The notes beneath the pieces were generated by a model, which made no database searches, had not been told where the DNA came from, and saw only the letters and a list, made by a program, of their open reading frames with translations. From positions 1-15,956 of the forward strand of contig CAYPIE010000118.1 of NCBI GenBank assembly GCA_964410665.1: DNA of 15,956 bases. Reading direction: 5' to 3'. Shown here piece after piece: positions 8,631-15,956 of this stretch. The stretch's first letter is position 1. Every line of letters begins with the position of its first letter. The position numbers and the translations under genes were made by a program. This DNA comes from CAYPIE01 sp964410665. GTDB taxonomy: Bacteria; Planctomycetota; Planctomycetia; Gemmatales; Gemmataceae.

Positions 8631-11600
8631 ATGGGGGGTGCGGTGTTAAATGGCCTATGCCCTTGGGAGGATGGACCCCTGCGTAAGTGGCGGAAATGGC
8701 TCATTCGCAGTGGCATTCTGGTCCTGCTTGGTGCGGTGATCTCGGCGAGTTGGCTGTACCAAACCTGGACTCGCCCGGCGGTGGTTCGGCAGTTGTTGAT
8801 TGATGCGCTCGAGCGGGACTTGCCCGGAGTGCGTGTGGAGCTCGACCACGCCTACCTGCGACTTTTCGGTGACATTTCGATCTCCGGATTGCGTTTGATC
8901 CGTTCCCCAGACAGCGAGCCGTTTTTGCGCATTCCGAAGGGCCGCTTATTGCACGACAAGGAACAACTTAGCAATGGCGAGCTCGTGTTACGCAAGGTGG
9001 TGCTCGAAGGGCCGATTCTGCGGCTGGAACGTCGTCCGGATGGCTCTTGGGATCTGGCCGACCTGCTGCCAAGCCACACTTCGGACGCTCCCTGGCCGAC
9101 CGTGGTCGTGCGCCAGGCCTCCGTCCATCTTCATGACCGTGGAGTGTTGCCCACGGCGGTTCGGTCTGGCTCCCAGGTCGAGTGGCAGCTCCATGGCATT
9201 GAACTCACCTTGATCAATGATCCTGCCCCCCGGGTCAGCGTGGCGGCCACGGCCCACCATGAACTGCTAGGCCGGCTCGAGCTGGACGGGAGTCTGCATC
9301 GCCCGACCCAGGCGATGCAAGCCCGTCTGCAACTTCCCCAGTTTCCCGTGGCGGGCGAACTGGTCCACAAGCTCGCTGCTTATGTCCCGGAGCTGGGCGA
9401 CTACCGCGAGAGTCCACGGGGGATTGTCGGGCTGACCGCCCAGCTCGCCCATCATCCCAACGCGGACATCCCTTGGCAAACCCAGGTGGAGATACGTTTA
9501 CGCAAAGGTATGTTTGTGCATCCTGGTTTGCCGCTTCCCCTGGAGGAGATCCAAGGCACGTTGCACTACCACAATGGGCACTGCACGATCAAACAGCTCC
9601 ACGGACAGGCCGGCGACTCGGCGTTTACTGTGGAACTAGAATTGCTGCCAACGCCGCTGGCCCGAGCTGCCCCCGCTCCCACAAGCTTCCCTCTCCCAGA
9701 GTCACTGGAACACCGACTACAACGCCTGCGCGTCCAAGTCCGGGGGCTCACCGTGGGTCCGCGGCTTACCGAGGCGCTGCCCCAGGCGCTGCGATCGTTC
9801 CCCGAGATGTTTCGACCCACCGGCCCGCTGGGGATTACCTTTGAACTCAAACGTCAGGGCGACCAGGCCAGCAAGGAATGTATTCTGGAGCCCGCTGGCA
9901 TGCGCATTGTCTATGAGGCCTTCCCCTATCCCGTCGAGGACATTCATGGCAGCTTGACCCTCAAGATCGATCCTACCCAGCAGGATCGGCTCAAGGTCGA
10001 TCTCTCCGGTCGCGCCTCGGGCCAGCCGATCACCCTCCAGGGCACCATGATCGGTAATAACCCCGGGGCGAAACTCGACTTGGTCATTCAGGGCCAGGCC
10101 ATTCCCTTTAACGACACCTTGATCAACGCTTTAAAGCCACCGTTTCCGCAATTTTTGCGCTCGCTCAACGCCACCGGGCAGGGCGACTTCCGTGCCACAC
10201 TCACCCAGAATCCCAACAGTAACCTGTTACATACCCGCTTTGACATCGACGTCTACGATAGCCGCATGCGCTACGACATCTTCCCATACACCATGGAACA
10301 TGTGCGTGGCAAAGTGGTGATCATGCCAACACCTGCTCCGGTCGATGCCCCGAGCGAGGAGGTCGCCAGCGCGGGGTTACCGACCGACCGTGTCGAGATT
10401 AAGGACTTTACCGCCCGCCATGGCGCGACCCACTTACGCCTTTGGGGGGCCAAGGGACCGACCGACAGCGGCAGCCAACTGCAGCTGAACATCGAAGCAC
10501 GTGGCCTCGCCTTAGATCGTGAGCTACGCCAGGCGATTGAGGCGATTGGCGGCCGAGAAGGTTGGGATACGATGCAGCCGCGTGGTTGGGCCAATTGCAC
10601 GGTGGGAGTCACGATTCATGAGAGCCATGATGCTCCGGGTCCGGATCCGCGCGGCGAATATGCCTTGCCCTTTGACCCGCTGACCGATCTGGAACTGCAG
10701 TGTCAATGGAGCGGTGGCAGTATCCACCCGATCTTCTTTCCCTACACGTTGACCGATCTCAATGGCGGGTTTTCTTATCGGGCCGGGCGGATTGTGCTCC
10801 GGGGTTGTCGGGCGCGGCATGGAAAAAGTTTGTTGACATTAGAACAAGCCGATATCCGGAAACGGACCGATGGTGGTCTATGGGCGTCCCTAAGCAACAT
10901 CCAGGCCGACCCGTTGGTCTGCGATACCGAGCTATTTGCCGCCTTGCCCGGGGAGCTCGGCACCGCATGGGAAGCGCTCAAGTTACAAGGCCCAGCCACA
11001 TTGCACTTGCAGCGCTTGGTGATCGATGACCCGGCCCAAGCGGCAGAAGGACCCCGTCTAGCCCAACCGATCCAGCCGGTGGGCAGTACCAGCCCGCAGG
11101 ATTCGCTCGCCGACCCACGATCCCAGGCTCTGCCTTCGCCGAAGTCCCTACCCGACCCGCAACCTATTCTGTATTGGAAGGGTGCGTTAACGCTGCAAAA
11201 GGCCCAGTTGCAGTTGGGCGTTCCCTTCACCGAGGTAATCGGCCAGGTAGCCATCACCGGACGCTATGAGGGGGATCGTTTGGGGCGGGTGTATGGCAAC
11301 GTCGCCCTCGCCCGAGCGCTGGTGGCCCAGCAGCCAGTCCACGACCTGCAAGCTCACTTCCGGGTGGACCCCTTGAAGCCCAGTATTTTGCAGGTGCCCA
11401 CCATCCGTGGCCAGCTCTACGGTGGAACGGTCCATGGAGAAGCACGGGTGCAGTTGAATGACCCGTTGGCGTTTTCCCTGGATTTGACCGCCATTGGTGT
11501 CCAGCTGGAGCAACTGGCCCAGTACTACCGCATGGGGGATGATGCCCAACTGCAGGGCATGGCCACCGCACGCCTGTATCTCACCCAGCAGCCTGGCGAT

Positions 11601-12095
11601 TCCAACCACCCACCGGATCTACGCGGCGGTGGCACGATTGATGTTCCGCAGGGCAAGATGCTCAACCTACCGTTTTTATTAGACTTGTTAAAGGTATTGA
11701 ATCTGCGTGCCCCTGATCGGACCGCCTTTGAAGAGGCCCACGCCGTCTTTTCGATTCACGGTGAGCAGATCCAAGTTCAGCAACTGGATCTGCTAGGCAA
11801 TGCCATCTCCTTGGGGGGCGGTGGGCAGCTTCGCACCGACGGCAGCGATGTGCAGTTTGAGTTCTACACCATCTGGTCGCGGCTGTTGAAGGATTGGTTG
11901 GCGGCTCCATTGGGTCACCTGTCCTCGGCGATCAGCAAAGAACTGTTCAAAATCCAGGTGCGTGGAGCCGTTGGTGGCACCATTGAGTACCGCAAGATGG
12001 CCGTGCCCTTGGTCGCTGAACCTGTGCGTCACGTGCTTGAGCGGATGTGGTATACACCATCGTATCAACGCTGGTGGAATTGGGCGACCTATTAG
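8631..12095 (+). CDS. Large AsmA-like inner-membrane-anchored envelope protein
   Basis: The 1154-residue protein has one N-terminal membrane helix (about 23-43) after a basic WRKWLIR. A very long beta-strand-rich periplasmic region follows and ends in a recognisable AsmA-like C-terminal domain. That domain spans roughly residues 960-1130, with GTIDVPQGKMLNLPFLLDLL and HLSSAISKELFKIQVRGAVG. This layout is that of AsmA/TamB/YhdP-type proteins, which form hydrophobic grooves bridging the periplasm and are implicated in moving phospholipids to the outer membrane. The sub-family cannot be assigned by eye. A Pro/Ser/Asp-rich linker lies at about 813-847. It is followed in the same direction by the LptF-type permease (78-base gap) and the Aas-like gene. 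The start is uncertain: ATG 8631 lacks a Shine-Dalgarno, whereas GGGAGG (8665-8670) sits 8 bases before an in-frame CTG at 8679, closer to the membrane helix. Confidence 0.85.
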   Translation: MGGAVLNGLCPWEDGPLRKWRKWLIRSGILVLLGAVISASWLYQTWTRPAVVRQLLIDALERDLPGVRVELDHAYLRLFGDISISGLRLIRSPDSEPFLRIPKGRLLHDKEQLSNGELVLRKVVLEGPILRLERRPDGSWDLADLLPSHTSDAPWPTVVVRQASVHLHDRGVLPTAVRSGSQVEWQLHGIELTLINDPAPRVSVAATAHHELLGRLELDGSLHRPTQAMQARLQLPQFPVAGELVHKLAAYVPELGDYRESPRGIVGLTAQLAHHPNADIPWQTQVEIRLRKGMFVHPGLPLPLEEIQGTLHYHNGHCTIKQLHGQAGDSAFTVELELLPTPLARAAPAPTSFPLPESLEHRLQRLRVQVRGLTVGPRLTEALPQALRSFPEMFRPTGPLGITFELKRQGDQASKECILEPAGMRIVYEAFPYPVEDIHGSLTLKIDPTQQDRLKVDLSGRASGQPITLQGTMIGNNPGAKLDLVIQGQAIPFNDTLINALKPPFPQFLRSLNATGQGDFRATLTQNPNSNLLHTRFDIDVYDSRMRYDIFPYTMEHVRGKVVIMPTPAPVDAPSEEVASAGLPTDRVEIKDFTARHGATHLRLWGAKGPTDSGSQLQLNIEARGLALDRELRQAIEAIGGREGWDTMQPRGWANCTVGVTIHESHDAPGPDPRGEYALPFDPLTDLELQCQWSGGSIHPIFFPYTLTDLNGGFSYRAGRIVLRGCRARHGKSLLTLEQADIRKRTDGGLWASLSNIQADPLVCDTELFAALPGELGTAWEALKLQGPATLHLQRLVIDDPAQAAEGPRLAQPIQPVGSTSPQDSLADPRSQALPSPKSLPDPQPILYWKGALTLQKAQLQLGVPFTEVIGQVAITGRYEGDRLGRVYGNVALARALVAQQPVHDLQAHFRVDPLKPSILQVPTIRGQLYGGTVHGEARVQLNDPLAFSLDLTAIGVQLEQLAQYYRMGDDAQLQGMATARLYLTQQPGDSNHPPDLRGGGTIDVPQGKMLNLPFLLDLLKVLNLRAPDRTAFEEAHAVFSIHGEQIQVQQLDLLGNAISLGGGGQLRTDGSDVQFEFYTIWSRLLKDWLAAPLGHLSSAISKELFKIQVRGAVGGTIEYRKMAVPLVAEPVRHVLERMWYTPSYQRWWNWATY

Positions 12096-12161
12096 AGGGA
12101 CGTCCTTGAGGGAAACCAACGCGTTTTGCGGAGAGACTCGATTGTCGACCGATTCGTTGAC

Positions 12162-12167
12162 GGGGAG
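12162..12167 (+). promoter_or_regulatory. Ribosome binding site of the LptF/LptG permease
   Basis: GGGGAG lies 6 bases before ATG 12174. It favours this start over the TTG at 12126, giving an N-terminus that leads directly into the first membrane helix. Confidence 0.75.
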
Positions 12168-12173
12168 CCTGCG

Positions 12174-13388
12174 ATGAACATACTGCACCGGATGCTCTTG
12201 AAGGAACTGCTCAAGGTCTTTGTGCTCGCCTTGGTGAGCTTGACGGGGCTGTTTCTAGTCGCCGGGCTGGTGCAAGAGGCCTCGCAGCGGGGGCTTTCGC
12301 CCGGGCAGATCCTGGCCGCGATCCCGCTGCTGATTCCCAACGCGCTGCCCTTCACCATCCCGACCACCACGCTGTTTGCAACTTGCGTGGTTTATGGCCG
12401 GCTGGCCCACGACAACGAATATCTCGCCATCAAAAGTGCCGGGGTTTATCCCCTGAAGATCCTTCGCCCGGCCATGTTGCTGGGACTGGTTGCGGGGGGG
12501 ACCACGATCGGTCTGTATTACTATACCATCCCGCGTACGCATCAAATTATGAAAGAACGTATTTTACGGGATGGGGAAGCCGTCCTGTACAATATCCTGA
12601 AGCGTGAACGTCGGCTGCACTTTCGTGATTCTCCGTACGTCATGTATGTCCGAGAGGTGAAAGGTCGCCGCTTGATCGACATGATCTTCAAGCGAAAACA
12701 TATTCTGCCAAACGGCTACCATTTTGGTTATGACCTGGTGGCGCGTGCCCGCGAGGCGCGGCTCCGCATCGATCGTGACGCCAAGCTTGGCTATGTAGAC
12801 ATGGACCGCTGTGTGGTCACGGGTGACCAAAAGCAAAACGGTCGGCTACTCAACCAGACCATCGATTTTCCGCTCCCTGCCGAACTCAGTGGCCGTGAAG
12901 AGACTCCACGACCCATGACCATGACCTGGCAGGAGCTCCTCCGTGAGCGCAAGGATCTGATCGGCCAGACCGAAGCTCTCCAGCAGAAGCATCAGGATGC
13001 CTCGGCCGATTTGACCCGGTCATCGCCGGGGCCAGGTCAGGAGATGCTCAAGCTGCACGTACAGAACCTCGACAACAAGCTCCATGCCGTGGAGCGACGC
13101 GATCTGAATCTGGCCAATGAGCTGCAGATGAGGCCCGCCTTGGCCTTCGGTTGTCTGTGTTTTGTGTTGGTCGGCTGTCCGATTGGGATCTGGTTTTCGC
13201 GATCTGACTACCTGAGTGCGTTTGTGTCGTGCTTTTTGCCGATTATATTCTTCTATTACCCGCTGTTACTGTGTGGCAGCAATCTTGGTCGCGAAGGAAA
13301 ATTGCCGGTGGTTCCCGCGGTTTGGACCGCGAATGGGTTGATGGTTCTCATCGCGGTCTATTTGTTACGTCGTCTGGTCCGTCGCTAA
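12174..13388 (+). CDS. LptF/LptG family permease (YjgP/YjgQ)
   Basis: A 404-residue permease of the LptF/LptG family, the transmembrane part of the ABC exporter that lifts lipopolysaccharide from the inner membrane. Six helices are visible: about 13-33, 48-72, 98-118, then 321-341, 346-368 and 381-399. The periplasmic jellyroll domain falls between about 125 and 245. The coupling region YGRLAHDNEYLAIKSAG (74-90) and the late RPALAFGCLCFVLVGCPIGI (320-339) are family hallmarks. Unlike E. coli LptF (366) or LptG (360), there is an extra charged coiled-coil segment (about 253-315) before helix 4. I cannot tell LptF from LptG. No second permease, LptB ATPase, LptC or LptA is in the window, so partners must be elsewhere or the protein acts as a homodimer. 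The gene sits between the AsmA-like and Aas-like genes on the same strand. Confidence 0.9.
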   Translation: MNILHRMLLKELLKVFVLALVSLTGLFLVAGLVQEASQRGLSPGQILAAIPLLIPNALPFTIPTTTLFATCVVYGRLAHDNEYLAIKSAGVYPLKILRPAMLLGLVAGGTTIGLYYYTIPRTHQIMKERILRDGEAVLYNILKRERRLHFRDSPYVMYVREVKGRRLIDMIFKRKHILPNGYHFGYDLVARAREARLRIDRDAKLGYVDMDRCVVTGDQKQNGRLLNQTIDFPLPAELSGREETPRPMTMTWQELLRERKDLIGQTEALQQKHQDASADLTRSSPGPGQEMLKLHVQNLDNKLHAVERRDLNLANELQMRPALAFGCLCFVLVGCPIGIWFSRSDYLSAFVSCFLPIIFFYYPLLLCGSNLGREGKLPVVPAVWTANGLMVLIAVYLLRRLVRR

Positions 13389-13392
13389 GTGC

Positions 13393-13406
13393 TTGCACCA
13401 GTGCAA
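13393..13406. promoter_or_regulatory. Near-perfect palindrome downstream of the permease gene
   Basis: TTGCAC (13393-13398) and GTGCAA (13401-13406) flank a two-base centre, giving TTGCACCAGTGCAA. It begins 4 bases after the permease stop codon. Its half-site resembles those of the larger inverted repeat at 13452-13489. It could be an operator for the aas-like gene; as a hairpin it has too small a loop to be stable in RNA. Confidence 0.4.
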
Positions 13407-13451
13407 ACGCTAGGCTTATAACAGCAAAATCGCCTGGGCCGGGAACGAGAA

Positions 13452-13489
13452 GTGCACCTCGTCATGGTCTTTTATCTCCTAAGGTGCAC
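13452..13489. promoter_or_regulatory. Inverted repeat ahead of the Aas-like gene
   Basis: GTGCACCT (13452-13459) and AGGTGCAC (13482-13489) are perfect 8-base reverse complements separated by 22 bases. They share the TGCAC core with the palindrome about 70 bases upstream. If translation starts at the GTG at 13518, this is non-coding leader or promoter DNA, and the repeats look like paired protein-binding sites. If translation starts at 13452 or 13464, part or all of it is coding. Confidence 0.4.
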
Positions 13490-13517
13490 GTGGCGACGCA
13501 TTGTCGAGAGGTCTACC

Positions 13518-15869
13518 GTGGTCCCGACCCCCCTGGCGCTCATCACCGACCTATCGACCCTTGAGTGGTGGGATTTCCTGATCCCGGTCGGTTTGTTTCT
13601 GGCCTACTTTGGGCTGTGCTGGCTGTTTCCCAACACCCTGCTTCGACCCTTGTTCTGGCTGATCACGCATTCGATCTATCGGTTACGGGTGCACGGCCGC
13701 GAGCACATCCCGCCCACGGGGCCGGTGCTATTGGTCTGTAATCATGTGAGCTTTATCGACTGGATGTTGGTCTGGGTTGCCTGTCCTCGGCCAGTACGTT
13801 TCCTGGCCTCCGCGAGCCATAACCGCAACCCAATCCTGGCCGTGGTTCTGCGCATGGTCCGGGTCATCTCCATCGATGATCTCGGCGGCGGCCCACGCGC
13901 CCTGGCTGCATCGCTCCGTCAATCGGCCAAGGTGCTTGATGCGGGTGAAGTGCTTTGTGTCTTTGCCGAGGGGCAACTCACACGCAACGGCAACATGCTG
14001 CCGTTCCATCGCGGCTTTGAGCGGATCGCCAAGCTGACCAAGGCCGAGTCGGTAGTGATTATTCCCAGCTATCTCGCCCGGATCTGGGGCAGTATCTTCA
14101 GCTACCATGGTGGCCGCGCGTTCTGGAAGTGGCCGCGTCAGCTACCGTTCCCAGTGGGCGTGGGCTTTGGCAAACCGTTGCCCGCCACCACCTCGGCGGC
14201 CCAGACGCGGCAAGCCGTCCAGGAAGTAAGTGCCGATATGGCCATCGCCGAGAGTTACCAGCTACGTCCACCCCACCGCCAGTTTGTCCGCATGGCCGCC
14301 CGCTATCCACTGGCCCAAGCGGTCATCGACAATAGTACTGGCGAGGAACGCATCCTGAACTACGGCAAGCTCTACGCCGGCTCGGTTTGCCTGCGTGGCT
14401 GGTTACAGGACAAGCTCGGCGATTCCCCTTATGTGGGTGTCTGGCTACCAACCAGCCTAGGCGGTGCTCTCACCAACATCGCCCTAGGCATGCTCGGCAA
14501 AATCTCTGTGAACCTGAACTACACTGCGGGTGAGAGTGCCATTGCATCCTCGGTCCGCCAAACCGGGCTCAAGGTCGTCATCACGTCCAAGAAGTTTGTC
14601 CATCGGATGCGTTTCCCGATCGGTGAGCAGGTGCAGTGCATCTACTTAGAAGACAGTCTACGCGTCATTACCCGCTGGCAACGGCTGCGCTCTTATCTGG
14701 CAGCCATCCTGCTGCCCGGCTGGATGTTGGACCGTTGGGTGCTGGGGCTGCATCGCCACCAGATCACCGATCTAGCCACCGTGATCTTCTCCAGCGGTTC
14801 GACCGCCGAGCCCAAGGGGATCTTGCTCAGCCACCGCAACCTGGCCGCCAACCTGGAGTCCCTGGTCTCGGCGATTGACTTGCAGAAAAGCGACCGCCTG
14901 TTCGGGACGCTGCCGTTTTTCCACTGCTTTGGCTACACATTGACGGTGTGGGGTCATCTCCAGGTCGGAGCCTCGGTGGTATACTGGCCCGATCCGCGGC
15001 AAGCCCGTGAAGTCGGCGAGAACGCCAGCAAGTACCAGCCGACCATTATGATCTCAACTGCAACGTTCTTGCGATTTTATATCAAGCGATGTGAGGCGGA
15101 TGCATTCCGCTCCTTGCGGATCTTGGCCTGCGGTGCCGAAAAGTTACCTCCAGCGGTAGCCGAGGAATTCGCCAACAAGTTTGGCTTGTGGCCAGTCGAG
15201 GGCTATGGCACCACCGAGCTGACCCCGGTGGTCGCAGTGAATGTACCCGACCGCGAGGTCAATGGTTTGAAGCAAGTTGGCAACAAGATTGGCACGATTG
15301 GCCAACCGATTCCAGGTGTTGCCGCGCAAATCCGTGATCCTGAGACCGAGGAGCCGTTGCCGATCGGTTCGGAGGGGCTGCTCTGGATCAAGGGCCCCAA
15401 TGTCATGGAAGGCTATCTGCACCAACCGGAGAAGACGGCCGAGGTGGTCCGTGATGGTTGGTATAACACGGGGGATATGGGTTTTATCGATGCAGATGGC
15501 TTTATCACACTGACCGGGCGGCTCAGCCGCTTTGCCAAGGTTGGCGGTGAGATGGTGCCTTTAGAAAAGGTGGAGGAGGAGTTTCACGCGGCCCTGGAGA
15601 CCACCGACCGCGTGTTGGCTCTGGCTTCAGTACCGGATGAGAAGCGTGGCGAGCGGATTGTGGTTTTACACCTGGCGTTGAGTAAGTCGCCGCGCGAATT
15701 GGCCCAGCAACTCAGCGAGCGGGGCCTGCCAAACCTATGGATTCCCAGCGAACGCGATTACTTCCCGATCGACGAGATGCCGGTCTTGGGCAGCGGCAAG
15801 CTGGATATCAAAGAAGTTCAGCGTCAGGCCAAGGAGATTGGTCAAGCCCCTGCGTCATCGCAAGTGTGA
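13518..15869 (+). CDS. aas: Bifunctional lysophospholipid acyltransferase / acyl-ACP synthetase (Aas-like)
   Basis: A 783-residue fusion of two enzymes, arranged as in E. coli Aas (719), which re-acylates 2-acyl-lysophosphatidylethanolamine at the inner membrane. Residues about 18-50 are hydrophobic. The PlsC-type acyltransferase (about 55-225) has the HX4D catalytic motif HVSFID (His76, Asp81) and the acceptor/G3P motif EGQLTR (151-156). The AMP-forming ligase (about 260-775) has the P-loop SSGSTAEPKG (425-434), YGTTE (563-567), YNTGD (649-653), GRLSRFAKVGGE (667-678) and the catalytic lysine in GSGKLD (Lys761). All key residues are present. The lysophospholipid flippase LplT, often linked or fused in proteobacteria, is missing. 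Start: GTG 13518 has GAGAGG 6 bases upstream; ATG 13464 and GTG 13452 lack a Shine-Dalgarno and would add 18-22 residues. It follows the AsmA-like and permease genes on the same strand. Confidence 0.9.
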   Translation: MVPTPLALITDLSTLEWWDFLIPVGLFLAYFGLCWLFPNTLLRPLFWLITHSIYRLRVHGREHIPPTGPVLLVCNHVSFIDWMLVWVACPRPVRFLASASHNRNPILAVVLRMVRVISIDDLGGGPRALAASLRQSAKVLDAGEVLCVFAEGQLTRNGNMLPFHRGFERIAKLTKAESVVIIPSYLARIWGSIFSYHGGRAFWKWPRQLPFPVGVGFGKPLPATTSAAQTRQAVQEVSADMAIAESYQLRPPHRQFVRMAARYPLAQAVIDNSTGEERILNYGKLYAGSVCLRGWLQDKLGDSPYVGVWLPTSLGGALTNIALGMLGKISVNLNYTAGESAIASSVRQTGLKVVITSKKFVHRMRFPIGEQVQCIYLEDSLRVITRWQRLRSYLAAILLPGWMLDRWVLGLHRHQITDLATVIFSSGSTAEPKGILLSHRNLAANLESLVSAIDLQKSDRLFGTLPFFHCFGYTLTVWGHLQVGASVVYWPDPRQAREVGENASKYQPTIMISTATFLRFYIKRCEADAFRSLRILACGAEKLPPAVAEEFANKFGLWPVEGYGTTELTPVVAVNVPDREVNGLKQVGNKIGTIGQPIPGVAAQIRDPETEEPLPIGSEGLLWIKGPNVMEGYLHQPEKTAEVVRDGWYNTGDMGFIDADGFITLTGRLSRFAKVGGEMVPLEKVEEEFHAALETTDRVLALASVPDEKRGERIVVLHLALSKSPRELAQQLSERGLPNLWIPSERDYFPIDEMPVLGSGKLDIKEVQRQAKEIGQAPASSQV

Positions 15870-15956
15870 GAAGCGACGAAGTGGAGCAAGCTAGCGGAAG
15901 TGGCAGAGGCGATTGCGGTGCGGGGAAAGAGGCAGAGGCGATTGCGGTGCGGGGAA
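15870..15956 (+). repeat. 3'-flank repeat with 29-bp tandem units (right copy, cut by window edge)
   Basis: Immediately after the last stop codon come GCGACGAAGTGGAGCAAGC and TAGCGGAAGT. Two identical units then begin GGCAGAGGCGATTGCGGTGC, at 15902 and 15931. The first unit is 29 bases (15902-15930), ending in GGGGAAAGA. The second is identical over all 26 visible bases and runs off the window. The strand is strongly purine-rich. The same core in inverted orientation lies at positions 8-28. Units abut without spacers, so this is not a CRISPR. Confidence 0.75.

Noticed and set aside
10532..10549. GGCGATTGA/GGCGATTGG direct repeat similar to the terminal repeat core
   Set aside because: It lies inside the AsmA-like gene, encodes ordinary residues (AIEAIGG), and matches only a short part of the core.
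15902..15956. Possible CRISPR array
   Set aside because: The 29-base units abut directly, with no spacers, and no cas gene is present.

Overview
The window is about 16 kb of GC-rich DNA carrying ten protein-coding genes and no RNA gene, CRISPR array, integrase or insertion sequence that I can see. The gene content points to a Gram-negative-type bacterium: LptF/LptG-type permease, AsmA-like envelope protein, and a fused acyltransferase/acyl-ACP synthetase. A planctomycete (Gemmata/Isosphaera-like) is my best guess. That guess rests on overall protein style, the isolated genes on alternating strands, and patchy Shine-Dalgarno use. It is not proven by any single marker.

Layout, left to right: (1) a nicotinate phosphoribosyltransferase-like gene on the minus strand (70-1563). 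(2) A divergent polytopic membrane protein (1667-3439) with features of GT-C glycosyltransferases. (3) A small membrane-anchored protein of unknown function (3653-4186). (4) A minus-strand pair, nikR (5069-5497) followed after 13 nt by a phosphoenolpyruvate-hydrolase-family TIM barrel (4225-5055). (5) A secreted protein with two fasciclin (FAS1) domains (5719-6651). (6) The ribosome-associated GTPase TypA/BipA on the minus strand (6680-8497). (7) Three plus-strand envelope genes in a row: a 1154-residue AsmA-like protein (8631-12095), an LptF/LptG permease (12174-13388), and an Aas-like lysophospholipid acyltransferase/acyl-ACP synthetase (about 13518-15869).

The last three genes plausibly work together on lipid traffic and repair between the inner and outer membranes. 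The nikR pair suggests nickel-responsive control of a small metabolic enzyme. An inverted repeat with the same half-site length and spacing as the E. coli NikR operator (6-N16-6) lies between nikR and the fasciclin gene.

No unmistakable new system is present. The most unusual structure is at the two window ends. The 3' flanks of the first and last genes carry a related purine-rich GGCAGAGGCG.../GCGGTGCG repeat, in opposite orientations and each reading away from its gene. The right-hand one is a tandem array with a 29-bp period that runs off the window. The start of the same flank (GCGACGAAG) also recurs just after the stop codon of the gene ending at 3439. Other points of interest are the NikR-like operator, a cluster of TGCAC palindromes ahead of the aas-like gene, and a coiled-coil insertion in the LptF-type permease. 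There is no gene-free stretch longer than about 225 bases.
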